Positions 52,692 to 61,688 of a stretch of DNA of 64,000 nucleotides are shown in pieces; the first letter of the stretch is position 1; each line of letters starts with the position of its first letter. The position numbers and the translations under genes are program-made. The DNA comes from RGIG4708 sp045538875 (lineage in GTDB: Bacteria > Bacillota > Clostridia > UMGS1810): positions 34,485-98,484 of the forward strand of contig JAZQEG010000007.1 of the NCBI GenBank assembly GCA_045538875.1, written 5' to 3'. Below the pieces are notes generated by a model that worked only from the letters and a program-made list of their open reading frames with translations, ran no database searches and was not told where the DNA came from.

Positions 52692-54083
52692 ATGGATATT
52701 TTGGTTAAACAGCTTTTTTCCGATGCAAATGCATACGGCAACAAGCAAATATGTATATCTGGCTGGATAAGAACCCTCAGAGCATCAAACGCATTTGGAT
52801 TTATTGAGGTTAATGACGGTACATTTTTTAAAAATGTACAGGTTGTTTTTGAGGCCGAAAAAATTTGCAATTATAAGGAAATTGCTGCTCTAAATGTAGG
52901 CGCAGCTATAAGGGTTACAGGTACCCTTGTACTTACACCCGAGGCAAAGCAGCCTTTTGAAATTAAGGCAGAGCAAATTGTAATTGAAGGTGAATCAACT
53001 CCCGATTACCCCCTTCAAAAAAAGAGACACTCTCTTGAGTACCTCCGTACAATTGCGCATCTTCGTCCGAGAACAAATACTTTTTCGGCAGTTTTCCGCG
53101 TAAGAAGCCTTGCAGCTTACGCAATACACAAATTTTTTAACGAAAGAGGCTTTGTTTACACACACACACCGCTTATTACATGCTCAGATTGTGAGGGTGC
53201 AGGCGAAATGTTTCAGGTAACAACTCTTGACATTGGCAACCCGCCCAAAAATGATGACGGCAGTGTTGATTTTAAGCAGGACTTTTTTGGGAAAGCTGCT
53301 AACCTTACCGTTTCGGGTCAGTTAAACTGCGAAACATATGCACTTGCATTTCGTAATGTGTACACATTTGGCCCTACCTTCCGTGCCGAAAATTCCAACA
53401 CAACGCGCCATGCGGCAGAATTTTGGATGATTGAGCCCGAAATTTCGTTTGCAGACCTTGGTGACGATATGCATCTTGCAGAGGATATGCTCAAATACAT
53501 TATTAACTATGTACTCCAAAATGCACCGGAGGAAATTGCATTTTTTAACAATTTTGTGGACAAGGGCCTTTTAGAGCGCCTTACACATGTTGCAAACTCC
53601 GACTTTGGCCACATAACATATACCGAGGCTATCAAAATTTTGGAAAAAAACAATGCAAACTTTGATTATCCTGTAAAATGGGGCACAGACCTTCAGACAG
53701 AGCACGAAAGATATCTTACCGAGCAGGTATTTAAAAAACCTGTGTTTGTTACAGATTATCCAAAGGAAATAAAGGCTTTTTATATGCGTCTTAACGACGA
53801 CGGCAAAACTGTTGCTGCTATGGATTTGCTTGTCCCGGGCATTGGCGAAATTATCGGCGGCAGCCAGAGAGAAGAAAGATACGACATTTTGGTTAACAGA
53901 ATTGAAGAGCTTGGTATGAAAGCTGAGGATTACAGCTGGTATCTTGACCTTCGCAAATACGGCGGCTGCAAGCACGCAGGCTTTGGCCTTGGGTTTGAGC
54001 GGGCAATTATGTATCTTACAGGCATTTCAAATATCCGTGATGTAATTCCTTTCCCGCGAACAGTTGGTAATGCTGATTTTTAA
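52692..54083 (+). CDS. asnS: asparaginyl-tRNA synthetase
   Basis: Charges tRNA-Asn. 463 residues: OB-fold anticodon domain (about 15-105, ISGWIRTLRASNAFGFIEV), then the class II core with HLRPRTNTFSAVFRVRS, motif 2 FRAENSNTTRHAAEFWMIEPE and motif 3 GFGLGFERAIMYLTGI. Asn rather than Asp specificity follows from FRAENSNTTRH and the absence of the Asp-enzyme flipping-loop pattern. AAGGAAG lies before the ATG. Single gene, terminator at 54150-54179. Confidence 0.96.
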   Translation: MDILVKQLFSDANAYGNKQICISGWIRTLRASNAFGFIEVNDGTFFKNVQVVFEAEKICNYKEIAALNVGAAIRVTGTLVLTPEAKQPFEIKAEQIVIEGESTPDYPLQKKRHSLEYLRTIAHLRPRTNTFSAVFRVRSLAAYAIHKFFNERGFVYTHTPLITCSDCEGAGEMFQVTTLDIGNPPKNDDGSVDFKQDFFGKAANLTVSGQLNCETYALAFRNVYTFGPTFRAENSNTTRHAAEFWMIEPEISFADLGDDMHLAEDMLKYIINYVLQNAPEEIAFFNNFVDKGLLERLTHVANSDFGHITYTEAIKILEKNNANFDYPVKWGTDLQTEHERYLTEQVFKKPVFVTDYPKEIKAFYMRLNDDGKTVAAMDLLVPGIGEIIGGSQREERYDILVNRIEELGMKAEDYSWYLDLRKYGGCKHAGFGLGFERAIMYLTGISNIRDVIPFPRTVGNADF

Positions 54084-54149
54084 GCGAATGATAGTAATTT
54101 TAAAATTCTTAAATATTTTGACTTTCACCTGTCGGTGAGTAAATCAAAA

Positions 54150-54179
54150 AACACGAAACCAAAAATTTGGTTTCGTGTT
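54150..54179. terminator. terminator between asnS and the Feo genes
   Basis: Stem AACACGAAACCAA / TTGGTTTCGTGTT, T-rich downstream on the + strand; also lies just past the small Feo-associated gene on the - strand. Confidence 0.85.
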
Positions 54180-54187
54180 ATTTTGAT

Positions 54188-54340
54188 TTATTTATTACTG
54201 CTGCAGCTTCCATTTTTGCTGCAATTGCAACCCTCGGGGCAACCTATGCATTTTTTGCCGCTTTTTTTTGCTTTGTAAACATAGCCTGATGCTGCAATAA
54301 CTATTACTGCAATTATTACAATAGCAATTATATTATCCAT
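54188..54340 (-). CDS. FeoB-associated Cys-rich membrane protein
   Basis: Fifty residues, too short for many gene finders. MDNIIAIVIIAVIVIAASG is one membrane helix, followed by a Lys-rich stretch and KKCIGCPEGCNCSKNGSCS with five Cys plus one. This matches the small Cys-rich partner of FeoB (FeoB_associated family) usually placed right after feoB. AAGGAG precedes ATG 54340. It may bind ferrous iron or an Fe-S cluster at the inner face; role unproven. Confidence 0.9.
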   Translation of the reverse strand: MDNIIAIVIIAVIVIAASGYVYKAKKSGKKCIGCPEGCNCSKNGSCSSNK

Positions 54341-54378
54341 AAGAACATCTCCTTAGCCATTGGAGGACCATCCAATTT

Positions 54379-56403
54379 TTATGCATTAACTTTTTCCTTC
54401 TTTTTGCCGCTTAATGCGTATTCTGCTTTCGACTTTTTGCCTGCATTTAAGCAAAGGTAAACAACCACTGCTGCCATTGCTGCTACTGCAACAAGCCCAG
54501 GAGCAAAGCCTGCACCAACAGCGCCTGTGGTAATAATTGTACCAATCTGATATACAAGGTAACCCACAGTGTAGCCCACACCAAGCTGCAGCGCAATGCC
54601 TCCCCACAACCATTTTGCACTCTTCATTTCGGCATTCATAGCACCGATTGCCGCAAAGCAAGGAGGTGTAAATAAGTTAAACATAAGGTAGCTAAGTGCT
54701 GCAACCTTTGTAATTGCAAATACTGTTGCAACCTCCGCGCCTGCACCTTCCATAAGAGCAAGCTCTTCGGTATCAATAAGGTTTTCAAGTCCTACAAAGC
54801 AAACCGCAAGTGTACCTACAACATTTTCTTTTGCAATAAAGCCTGTAATAGCTGCTGCTGCCATCTGCCATGAAAATACTCCTATAACAGGTATAAGCAA
54901 ATACGCAAAGGGATTTGCAATTGATGCAAGTATCGATTTGTCTGCACTTTCGGCAACAGAAAAAGTCCAGTCAAAGCTCTGCATTATCTGAACGGCTGTG
55001 TTACACAAAAGAATAATTGTTGCTGCTTTTACTATGTATGCCCAACCGCGTGAGCACATTGATTTGAATGCACGGCTAATGCTTGGTGCCTTGTACTGAG
55101 GAAGCTCAATAATAAAAAATGACTTTCTTGCTTTGTAGCCTGTAATTTTGTTAATAACAACAGCCACAACATAAATAATAACAATTCCTGCAAAGTACAT
55201 AGCTGTTCCTATCCACGAAGCCTGTTCAAAAAATGCACCTGCAAAAAGCGCTATTACAGGAAGCTTTGCCCCGCATGGCATAAATGGTGCAAGCATAGCT
55301 GTTGCTCTGCGTTCTCTTTCGCTTCGTATTGTGCGGCAAGCCATAACACCAGGCACAGCACAACCTGTAGAAATTACAAATGGTATTACTGATTTTCCGC
55401 TAAGTCCTACCTTTTTAAATATGGGGTCGAGTATAACTGAAACCCTTGCCATATATCCGCAATCTTCCAAAAGAGCAATTAAAAAATACATTACCATAAC
55501 AAGAGGTAAAAAGCCAACAACTGCTCCAACTCCCCCTATAATACCATCAACCAAAAGGGCACTTAAAAGAGGATTTGCATCAAATAAAAACTCACCTGCC
55601 CAAGCTTGAAATGTTTCTATCCAACCAACCAGATAGTCTGCAACAAATACACCAAGTCCTTTTTCGTGCTGCGAAATCATAAACACAAGTGACATAACAA
55701 CCGCAAAAATTGGAATTCCTATCCATCTGTTTGTAAGAACTTTGTCTATTTTGTCGTTTAAGTTAATTTTGTTGGATTGTTGTTTTCGTACCTCTACAGA
55801 AGAAACTATGCTCTTTACAAAAGCAAATCGCTTTCTGTCTGCCTGACGCACAGATTTTTTGTCATTTTTATTTACATTTTTATCAGTATACGGGGCTTTT
55901 TGATGCATTCCTTTTTTTTCAACTGCCGTAAGCACCAGCTCTTTAAGACCTTCTGTTGATGTTGACACAGTTTCCAAAACAGGGCACTCCATAAAAGCCG
56001 AAAGCAATTCAATATCTATTATTGTATTTTCTTTTTGGTTTATGTCACATTTGTTTAATGCAATAACAACAGGAATATCAAGCTCCAAAAGCTGTGTGGT
56101 AAAAAACAGGCTTCGGCTTAGGTTTGTTGCATCAACAATGTTTATTATAACATCGGGGTTTTCGTTTTTTACATATGAGCTTGTAATGCTTTCTTCCGAG
56201 GTAAACGGTGACATTGAATAAGCACCAGGAAGGTCTACTGCAATAAGCTCTTCACTTCCTTTGTAAAAGCTTTTTTTAATAGGATGTTCTTTTTTTTCTA
56301 CCGTAACTCCTGACCAGTTACCCACTGTTTCATTACATCCGGTAAGAGCGTTGTACATTGTTGTTTTTCCGCTGTTTGGGTTTCCTGTTAACGCAATTCT
56401 CAT
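54379..56403 (-). CDS. feoB: ferrous iron transporter FeoB
   Basis: Main ferrous iron importer under low oxygen. Start 56403 (MRIALTGNPNSGKTTMYNAL) has AAGGAGG at once upstream; a longer frame to 56457 is not supported. 674 residues: N-terminal G domain with G1 GNPNSGKTT, G3 DLPGAYSMSPFTSEE, NKCD; a guanine-dissociation-inhibitor region with a Lys/Asn-rich linker (about 195-225); and eight or more membrane helices with paired Gate motifs (VIPFVISTGCAVPGVMA, PFMPCGAKLPVIALF) whose Cys residues are conserved. C terminus is Lys-rich. Confidence 0.95.
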   Translation of the reverse strand: MRIALTGNPNSGKTTMYNALTGCNETVGNWSGVTVEKKEHPIKKSFYKGSEELIAVDLPGAYSMSPFTSEESITSSYVKNENPDVIINIVDATNLSRSLFFTTQLLELDIPVVIALNKCDINQKENTIIDIELLSAFMECPVLETVSTSTEGLKELVLTAVEKKGMHQKAPYTDKNVNKNDKKSVRQADRKRFAFVKSIVSSVEVRKQQSNKINLNDKIDKVLTNRWIGIPIFAVVMSLVFMISQHEKGLGVFVADYLVGWIETFQAWAGEFLFDANPLLSALLVDGIIGGVGAVVGFLPLVMVMYFLIALLEDCGYMARVSVILDPIFKKVGLSGKSVIPFVISTGCAVPGVMACRTIRSERERRATAMLAPFMPCGAKLPVIALFAGAFFEQASWIGTAMYFAGIVIIYVVAVVINKITGYKARKSFFIIELPQYKAPSISRAFKSMCSRGWAYIVKAATIILLCNTAVQIMQSFDWTFSVAESADKSILASIANPFAYLLIPVIGVFSWQMAAAAITGFIAKENVVGTLAVCFVGLENLIDTEELALMEGAGAEVATVFAITKVAALSYLMFNLFTPPCFAAIGAMNAEMKSAKWLWGGIALQLGVGYTVGYLVYQIGTIITTGAVGAGFAPGLVAVAAMAAVVVYLCLNAGKKSKAEYALSGKKKEKVNA

Positions 56404-56457
56404 TTTTGTGCCTCCTTGAAAATTAATGTCTATTTTAAAGAAAATCTTAAAATACAT

Positions 56458-56482
56458 GTCGGTTAGGTTTAACTAACTCGAC
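56458..56482. promoter_or_regulatory. DtxR/IdeR-like palindrome before feoB
   Basis: Core GTTAGGTTTAACTAAC within the longer imperfect palindrome starting GTCG and ending CGAC, 55 bases before feoB. Resembles the DtxR-family pattern TTAGGTTA...TAACCTAA. Confidence 0.6.
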
Positions 56483-56511
56483 GTCAAAAAGTAATCAGCC
56501 GACTACTTAAC

Positions 56512-56727
56512 TCATTTTACAATAATTGCTGCAGCCAACTGATTGTCGATGTTGTATCTGCCGTCTTTGATAGAAACAACGCATCCGCCGTTTAAGTGTG
56601 AAATAACTGTAATAGGCTCTCCGCTGTAACATCCTAACGAAAACAGAAAAGCATCAAGTTCTTCATCATCTGTATCGATGCGCTCGATGATATACTCCTT
56701 GCCCTCCAGAGCATCTTTTAAATTCAT
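56512..56727 (-). CDS. feoA: ferrous iron transport protein FeoA
   Basis: Small SH3-fold partner of FeoB. ATG 56727 is preceded by AGGTGAT; an in-frame GTG nine bases upstream is part of that site. 71 residues with KEYIIERIDTDDEELDAFLFSLGCYSGEPITVI, the FeoA core with the LGCYxGxxITV turn. It opens the feoA-feoB-small protein unit. Confidence 0.92.
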   Translation of the reverse strand: MNLKDALEGKEYIIERIDTDDEELDAFLFSLGCYSGEPITVISHLNGGCVVSIKDGRYNIDNQLAAAIIVK

Positions 56728-56774
56728 ATGTATCACCTGATTTTGTATTTTTAATTAGAAACGACCACAAAACG

Positions 56775-56796
56775 ATTAGTTATCACTAACTCTAAT
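56775..56796. promoter_or_regulatory. DtxR/IdeR-like palindrome before feoA
   Basis: ATTAGTTATCACTAACTCTAAT, an inverted repeat of ATTAG and CTAAT with inner TTA/TAA, about 50 bases before feoA. A further half site GGTTAGTTG lies close by (56810s, - strand). Confidence 0.55.
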
Positions 56797-56896
56797 TGAG
56801 TTTACCACAACTAACCAACTTTGTCAATACCATTTTTAAATTTCTTTACAAAAACATTTAATGGCAGCTGTTTTGAGTGAAAAAATAAGTTTGCAT

Positions 56897-56939
56897 AAAA
56901 AAAGGAGACGCACGCGCAAGCGCGGCCATCCCCTTTTTT
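56897..56939 (-). terminator. terminator after gyrA
   Basis: AAAAAAGG arm pairs with CCTTTTTT, enclosing the small GCGC/GCGC hairpin; T-run on the - strand, 20 bases past the gyrA stop. Confidence 0.75.
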
Positions 56940-56958
56940 CACTTTTTGGATATATTAA

Positions 56959-59454
56959 TTATTCCTGTGTTTCCTCTGATGGAGCTTCTTCGGTTTCTTC
57001 TTTCTCTTCCTTTTGAGTGCGTTCAATAGATTTAATTTTTACGCCATCGTCAAGCCTCATAACTCTTACTCCCTGAGTTACTCTGCCAAATTCGCTTATT
57101 TCGGCAACACTCATTCTTATAATTACACCTTCGGTTGTAATAACAATAACATCATCATCATTTGTAACAATGCTCATACCAGCAATAAGCCCTGTCTTTT
57201 CGGTAATTTTGTAGCCTGTTACACCTTTACCTGCTCTGTACTGCAGCTTAAATTCCGACACAGGTGTCTTTTTGCCGTAACCGTTTTCGGTTATTGTAAG
57301 GAGAGTAGAATCTTCACCACCTACATTTGCGCCGATTACATAATCATCACCTTTGAGTTTAATACCTGTAACACCGCTGGCAGTTCTGCCCATTGGTCTT
57401 ACATCTGTTTCGGCAAAGCGTATGCACATACCATTTTTTGTGCCAATAATTATGTGCTTGTCGCCATCGGTAAGATTAACACTTATAAGCTCGTCATCCT
57501 CACGCAGACCAATTGCAATAATACCGCCTTTTCTGTTGGTGTCGTAATCGGTAAGAGAGGTCTTTTTAACAAAGCCGCGTTTTGTAATCATTGTAAGGTA
57601 CTTGCCCTCTTCAAATTCACGAATAGGAATCATCGCTGTTACATGCTCGTCATTTTCGAGAGGTAGTATATTTACAATTGCAGTACCTTTTGCAGTTCTG
57701 CTTGTTTCGGCAACTCTGTATGCCTTTATTTTGTACATTTTACCTTTTGAAGTAAAGAATACAAGGTAATCGTGTGATGATGCAACAATAAGGTCTTCAA
57801 CAAAGTCCTCTTCTCTTGTGGACATTCCCGAAATTCCTCTGCCGCCTCTGTGCTGACTTTTGTATGTAGCAACAGGGATTCTTTTTATGTAGCCAAAGTG
57901 TGTCATTGTAATAACACAATCCTCTTGCTCAATAAGGTCCTCATAATCAACATCATCAATTGCGGCTTCTATTCCTGTTCTTCTTTCATCGCCGTACTTT
58001 TCGGCAATTGAGGAAAGTTCAAGCTTAATTTGACTAAGGAGCTTTTCTTCATCTGCAAGGAGGGCCTTAAATTCTTCGGTTTTTAATTTTAGTTCACTAT
58101 ATTCATCCTCAATTTTTTCGCCATTGAGCTTTTGCAGCTGAATAAGACGCATATCAAGTACACTTTGTGCCTGAACATCCGAAAATCCAAAACGCTCCAT
58201 GAGTTTTTCTTTGGCGTCATCATACGAATTGCGTATTATTTCTATAACCTCGTCAATATTGGCAATAGCGATACGCAAGCCTTCCAATATGTGCATCCTT
58301 GCAAGCGCTTTGTCGAGGTCATACTGTGTACGACGGCGAACAATATCTTCCTGGAAAGATATAAAGTTAGCAAGTATATCTTTTAATCCCATTACCTTTG
58401 GTTTGCCGTCTACAATAGCAAGCATATTAATAGAAAAACTGTCCTGAAGTCTTGTATATTTATACAAGTGGTTAAGCACAATCTGAGGGTTAGCGTCTCT
58501 TTTTATATCAATTCTAATTTGCAAGCCGTTTCTGTCGGAAGACAAATCTTTAATGTTAGATATACCCTCAATTCTTTTATCTTTAACAAGGTCTGCAATA
58601 GATGTTACAAGCACACTTTTGTTAAGCTGATAAGGAATTTCGGTAATGTTTATATAATATCTGTCATCTTTTTCTTCAACAATTTCGGCTTTTGCTCTTA
58701 CAACAATTTTGCCGCGTCCTGTGTTATATGCACTGCGAATACCGCTTTTTCCCATAATAACTGCACCCGTAGGAAAATCAGGACCTTTTATATGTTCCAT
58801 AAGTTCTTCAACAGTTATGTAGGGGTTGTCTATTTGTGCAATTACACCGTTTATAACCTCTTTTAAATTATGAGGAGGTATATTTGTAGCCATACCCACA
58901 GCAATACCTGAACATCCGTTTATAAGCAGTGTAGGTACTCTTGCAGGAAGTACCGTAGGTTCCCTGCGCTTTTCATCAAAGTTTGGTACAAAATCTACTG
59001 TGTTTTTTTCTATATCATTAAGCAACTCATTAGAAATTTTGCTCATTCTTGCTTCGGTATATCTGTAAGCAGCCGGAGGATCTCCGTCTACCGAACCAAA
59101 GTTACCATGTCCATCTATCAAAGGATAACGGAGTGAAAAATCCTGAGCCATCCTAACAAGAGCATCATACGCTGATGCATCTCCGTGTGGGTGATATCTA
59201 CCTATAACATTACCTACAGTAGTAGCCGATTTAAAAAACGGCTTGTCTGCTGTAAGATGCTCTTCATACATAGCATAAAGTATTCTTCTGTGAACAGGCT
59301 TTAAGCCATCTCTTACATCTGGCAGAGCACGGCTTATAATAACAGACATTGCATAGTCAATAAAAGCTTCTTTCATTCTTTTTTCTATATCAATGTCAAC
59401 TATGGTCTGGGTTTCCAGATGTTGTTCAAAATCACTGATTTTATTGTTTTCCAT
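56959..59454 (-). CDS. gyrA: DNA gyrase subunit A
   Basis: Cuts and reseals DNA during negative supercoiling. ATG 59454 has GGTGAGG; the GTG at 59469 lies in that site. 831 residues: winged-helix with catalytic Tyr in AAYRYTEARM, the quinolone region HPHGDASAYDALVRMAQDF, and a C-terminal six-blade domain with the GyrA box (QHRGGRGISG). The base equivalent to E. coli Ser83 is Ala (GDAS), as in mycobacteria, and Asp87 is kept. An acidic tail (KEEKEETEEAPSEETQE) ends the protein. Follows gyrB directly. Confidence 0.97.
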   Translation of the reverse strand: MENNKISDFEQHLETQTIVDIDIEKRMKEAFIDYAMSVIISRALPDVRDGLKPVHRRILYAMYEEHLTADKPFFKSATTVGNVIGRYHPHGDASAYDALVRMAQDFSLRYPLIDGHGNFGSVDGDPPAAYRYTEARMSKISNELLNDIEKNTVDFVPNFDEKRREPTVLPARVPTLLINGCSGIAVGMATNIPPHNLKEVINGVIAQIDNPYITVEELMEHIKGPDFPTGAVIMGKSGIRSAYNTGRGKIVVRAKAEIVEEKDDRYYINITEIPYQLNKSVLVTSIADLVKDKRIEGISNIKDLSSDRNGLQIRIDIKRDANPQIVLNHLYKYTRLQDSFSINMLAIVDGKPKVMGLKDILANFISFQEDIVRRRTQYDLDKALARMHILEGLRIAIANIDEVIEIIRNSYDDAKEKLMERFGFSDVQAQSVLDMRLIQLQKLNGEKIEDEYSELKLKTEEFKALLADEEKLLSQIKLELSSIAEKYGDERRTGIEAAIDDVDYEDLIEQEDCVITMTHFGYIKRIPVATYKSQHRGGRGISGMSTREEDFVEDLIVASSHDYLVFFTSKGKMYKIKAYRVAETSRTAKGTAIVNILPLENDEHVTAMIPIREFEEGKYLTMITKRGFVKKTSLTDYDTNRKGGIIAIGLREDDELISVNLTDGDKHIIIGTKNGMCIRFAETDVRPMGRTASGVTGIKLKGDDYVIGANVGGEDSTLLTITENGYGKKTPVSEFKLQYRAGKGVTGYKITEKTGLIAGMSIVTNDDDVIVITTEGVIIRMSVAEISEFGRVTQGVRVMRLDDGVKIKSIERTQKEEKEETEEAPSEETQE

Positions 59455-59469
59455 AATTAACCTCACCAA

Positions 59470-61383
59470 TTAAATATCAAGATTTACAGCATATTGTGCG
59501 TTTTGTTCAATAAATTGTTTTCTTGGTTCTACCTCATCACCCATAAGAACAGAAAATATCTTGTCTGCTTTTATGGCATCTTCCAAAGTCACTCTCAAAA
59601 GAATTCTGTTTTCGGGGTTCATTGTAGTTTCCCACAGTTCTTTAGGATTCATTTCACCAAGACCTTTAAATCGGCTTATTTCAACCTTTGCATTAGCATC
59701 ACCATTTTTTAGTTGTTCGCTTATGGTGTCTCTTTCCTCGTCAGAGTACGCAACCTGACTCTTTTTGCCTCTTGTAAGTTTGTAAAGAGGTGGTTTTGCA
59801 AGATATACATGCCCTGTTTCAACAAGCTCTCTCATAAATCTAAAGAAAAATGTTAAAAGAAGTGTTTGGATATGAGCACCATCAACATCGGCATCTGCCA
59901 TTATAATTATTTTGTCATAGCGTAGCTTTGTTATATCAAATTCTTCACCTATTCCTGCACCTAATGCAACAATTACAGGTAAAAGTTTTTCGTTTGAGTA
60001 AACTTTGTCGGCTCTTGCTTTTTCAACGTTGAGCATTTTACCCCATAGAGGAAGTATTGCCTGATAGTTACTGTCGCGTCCGCCTTTTGCACTGCCTCCT
60101 GCCGAATCTCCTTCGACAATGTATATTTCTGTTTTTGATGCATCTTTTTCGTGGCAGTCTGCAAGCTTTCCGGGCATTGAGTGACCCTCAAGGGGTGTTT
60201 TTCTTCTTGTTGCTTCTCTTGCTTTTCGTGCAGCCTCTCTTGCTCGTGACGCAAGAAGTGCTTTTTCTATTACTGTTTTTCCTACCTGGGGATTTTCTTC
60301 AAAAAAGTCTGCAAGTTTTTCATTAACTGTGTTTTCTACAAGATTTCTCATTTCGGAATTTCCAAGCTTTGTTTTGGTTTGCCCTTCAAACTGAGGCTCT
60401 TCCAATTTTACCGAAATTACACACGAAAGTCCTTCTCTTACGTCTTCACCCGAGAGTTTTTCATCCTCTTTAATCAGCTTATATTTTTTTGCGTAATCAT
60501 TCATTACTTTAGTAAGAGCACTCTTAAAGCCTGTTTCGTGAGTACCTCCCTCTGTTGTAGCAATGTTGTTTGCAAAAGATATAATGTTTTCACTGTATGT
60601 ATCGCACCACTGAAGTGCAACTTCTGCTTCTCTTCCTTTTATTTCACCTTTAACATATATTATGTCGGCTAAAGCATTTTTTCCTTCGTTTATATATGAA
60701 ACAAAGTTTCTTATGCCCCCTTCATAATAAAGCTCATCTTCTCTTATATATTCTCCTCTTACATCTTTAAGATGAATTTTTACACCGCCATTAAGAAATG
60801 CCTGCTCACGAAGCCTGTTGAGGAGTATTTCATAATCATAAATAAGATCTTCAAAAATTTCAAAATCTGGTTTAAAATGTACCTTTGTACCTCTTTTTGT
60901 TGTATTTCCTATTACTTTAAGTTCGTTAAGTTTTGTTCCGCGTTCATACTTTTGATAATAAATATGCTCGCCGTCACTTACTTCTACCTCAAGATATTCA
61001 CTGAGTGCATTAACAACAGATGCACCAACACCATGAAGTCCGCCGGAAACTTTATATCCGCCTCCTCCAAATTTACCGCCGGCATGAAGCACTGTAAATA
61101 CTACCTCTACTGCAGGAATACCCATTTTAGAATGAATACCTACAGGTATACCACGCCCATTATCCTCTACAACAATAGAGTTGTCCTCGTTAATTGTAAC
61201 ATTTATTGTATCACAAAAGCCAGCAAGAGCTTCGTCAATACTATTATCTACAATTTCATATACAAGGTGATGAAGACCTCTTGAAGATGTAGAACCAATA
61301 TACATACCAGGTCTTTTTCGTACAGCTTCTAGTCCCTCAAGTACCTGAATGTTGGACTCATCATAATTTGTTTTATTACTCAT
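59470..61383 (-). CDS. gyrB: DNA gyrase subunit B
   Basis: ATPase subunit of gyrase. 637 residues: GHKL ATP site (EIVDNSIDEALAG, DNGRGIPVG, GGLHGVGASVVNALS), transducer domain with QTKTKLGN, and Toprim with YIVEGDSAGGSAKGGRD, DADVDGAHIQTLLLTFF. The usual PLRGKILNVE reads PLWGKMLNVE. Ends with NLDI, normal for GyrB (not ParE). One operon with gyrA and, upstream, remB and recF. Confidence 0.97.
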   Translation of the reverse strand: MSNKTNYDESNIQVLEGLEAVRKRPGMYIGSTSSRGLHHLVYEIVDNSIDEALAGFCDTINVTINEDNSIVVEDNGRGIPVGIHSKMGIPAVEVVFTVLHAGGKFGGGGYKVSGGLHGVGASVVNALSEYLEVEVSDGEHIYYQKYERGTKLNELKVIGNTTKRGTKVHFKPDFEIFEDLIYDYEILLNRLREQAFLNGGVKIHLKDVRGEYIREDELYYEGGIRNFVSYINEGKNALADIIYVKGEIKGREAEVALQWCDTYSENIISFANNIATTEGGTHETGFKSALTKVMNDYAKKYKLIKEDEKLSGEDVREGLSCVISVKLEEPQFEGQTKTKLGNSEMRNLVENTVNEKLADFFEENPQVGKTVIEKALLASRAREAARKAREATRRKTPLEGHSMPGKLADCHEKDASKTEIYIVEGDSAGGSAKGGRDSNYQAILPLWGKMLNVEKARADKVYSNEKLLPVIVALGAGIGEEFDITKLRYDKIIIMADADVDGAHIQTLLLTFFFRFMRELVETGHVYLAKPPLYKLTRGKKSQVAYSDEERDTISEQLKNGDANAKVEISRFKGLGEMNPKELWETTMNPENRILLRVTLEDAIKADKIFSVLMGDEVEPRKQFIEQNAQYAVNLDI

Positions 61384-61432
61384 TTAAAGTTTCCCCCTCT
61401 TGAGAGTTATTCATTATTTTTTTACATACAAT

Positions 61433-61684
61433 TTATTTTTCACTTCTTTTTAAAAGTGTTGCCGATGAAATCGGCGAAATATATATTTTTCTTTCATTTT
61501 TATTTTTAACAACTACATATGATTTTGGCAAATCTTCATAGCTTACGTTAATTACATCATTTTGTTTTTCGGCTTTTTGTAAATATTCACGGGTTATTTT
61601 TGAAATTGATGTTGTTTCCATATCCATAATTGCCACAACATCCTTATCATTAACAACCACATCTGCTCCAAGATGCAAAAACAT
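61433..61684 (-). CDS. remB: DUF370 family regulatory protein RemB (YaaB)
   Basis: 83 residues: MFLHLGADVVVNDKDVVAIMDMETTSIS is the DUF370 start. In Bacillus subtilis RemB lies between recF and gyrB as here and is linked to extracellular matrix gene control, with its relative RemA as DNA-binding activator. Starts four bases after recF. Confidence 0.92.
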   Translation of the reverse strand: MFLHLGADVVVNDKDVVAIMDMETTSISKITREYLQKAEKQNDVINVSYEDLPKSYVVVKNKNERKIYISPISSATLLKRSEK

Positions 61685-61688
61685 TTTA

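Noticed and set aside
54352..54375. TTAGCCATTGGAGG resembling the E1 end
   Set aside because: It belongs to a short hairpin (ATTGGA/TCCAAT) between feoB and the small Feo gene; there is no second end 272 bp away.
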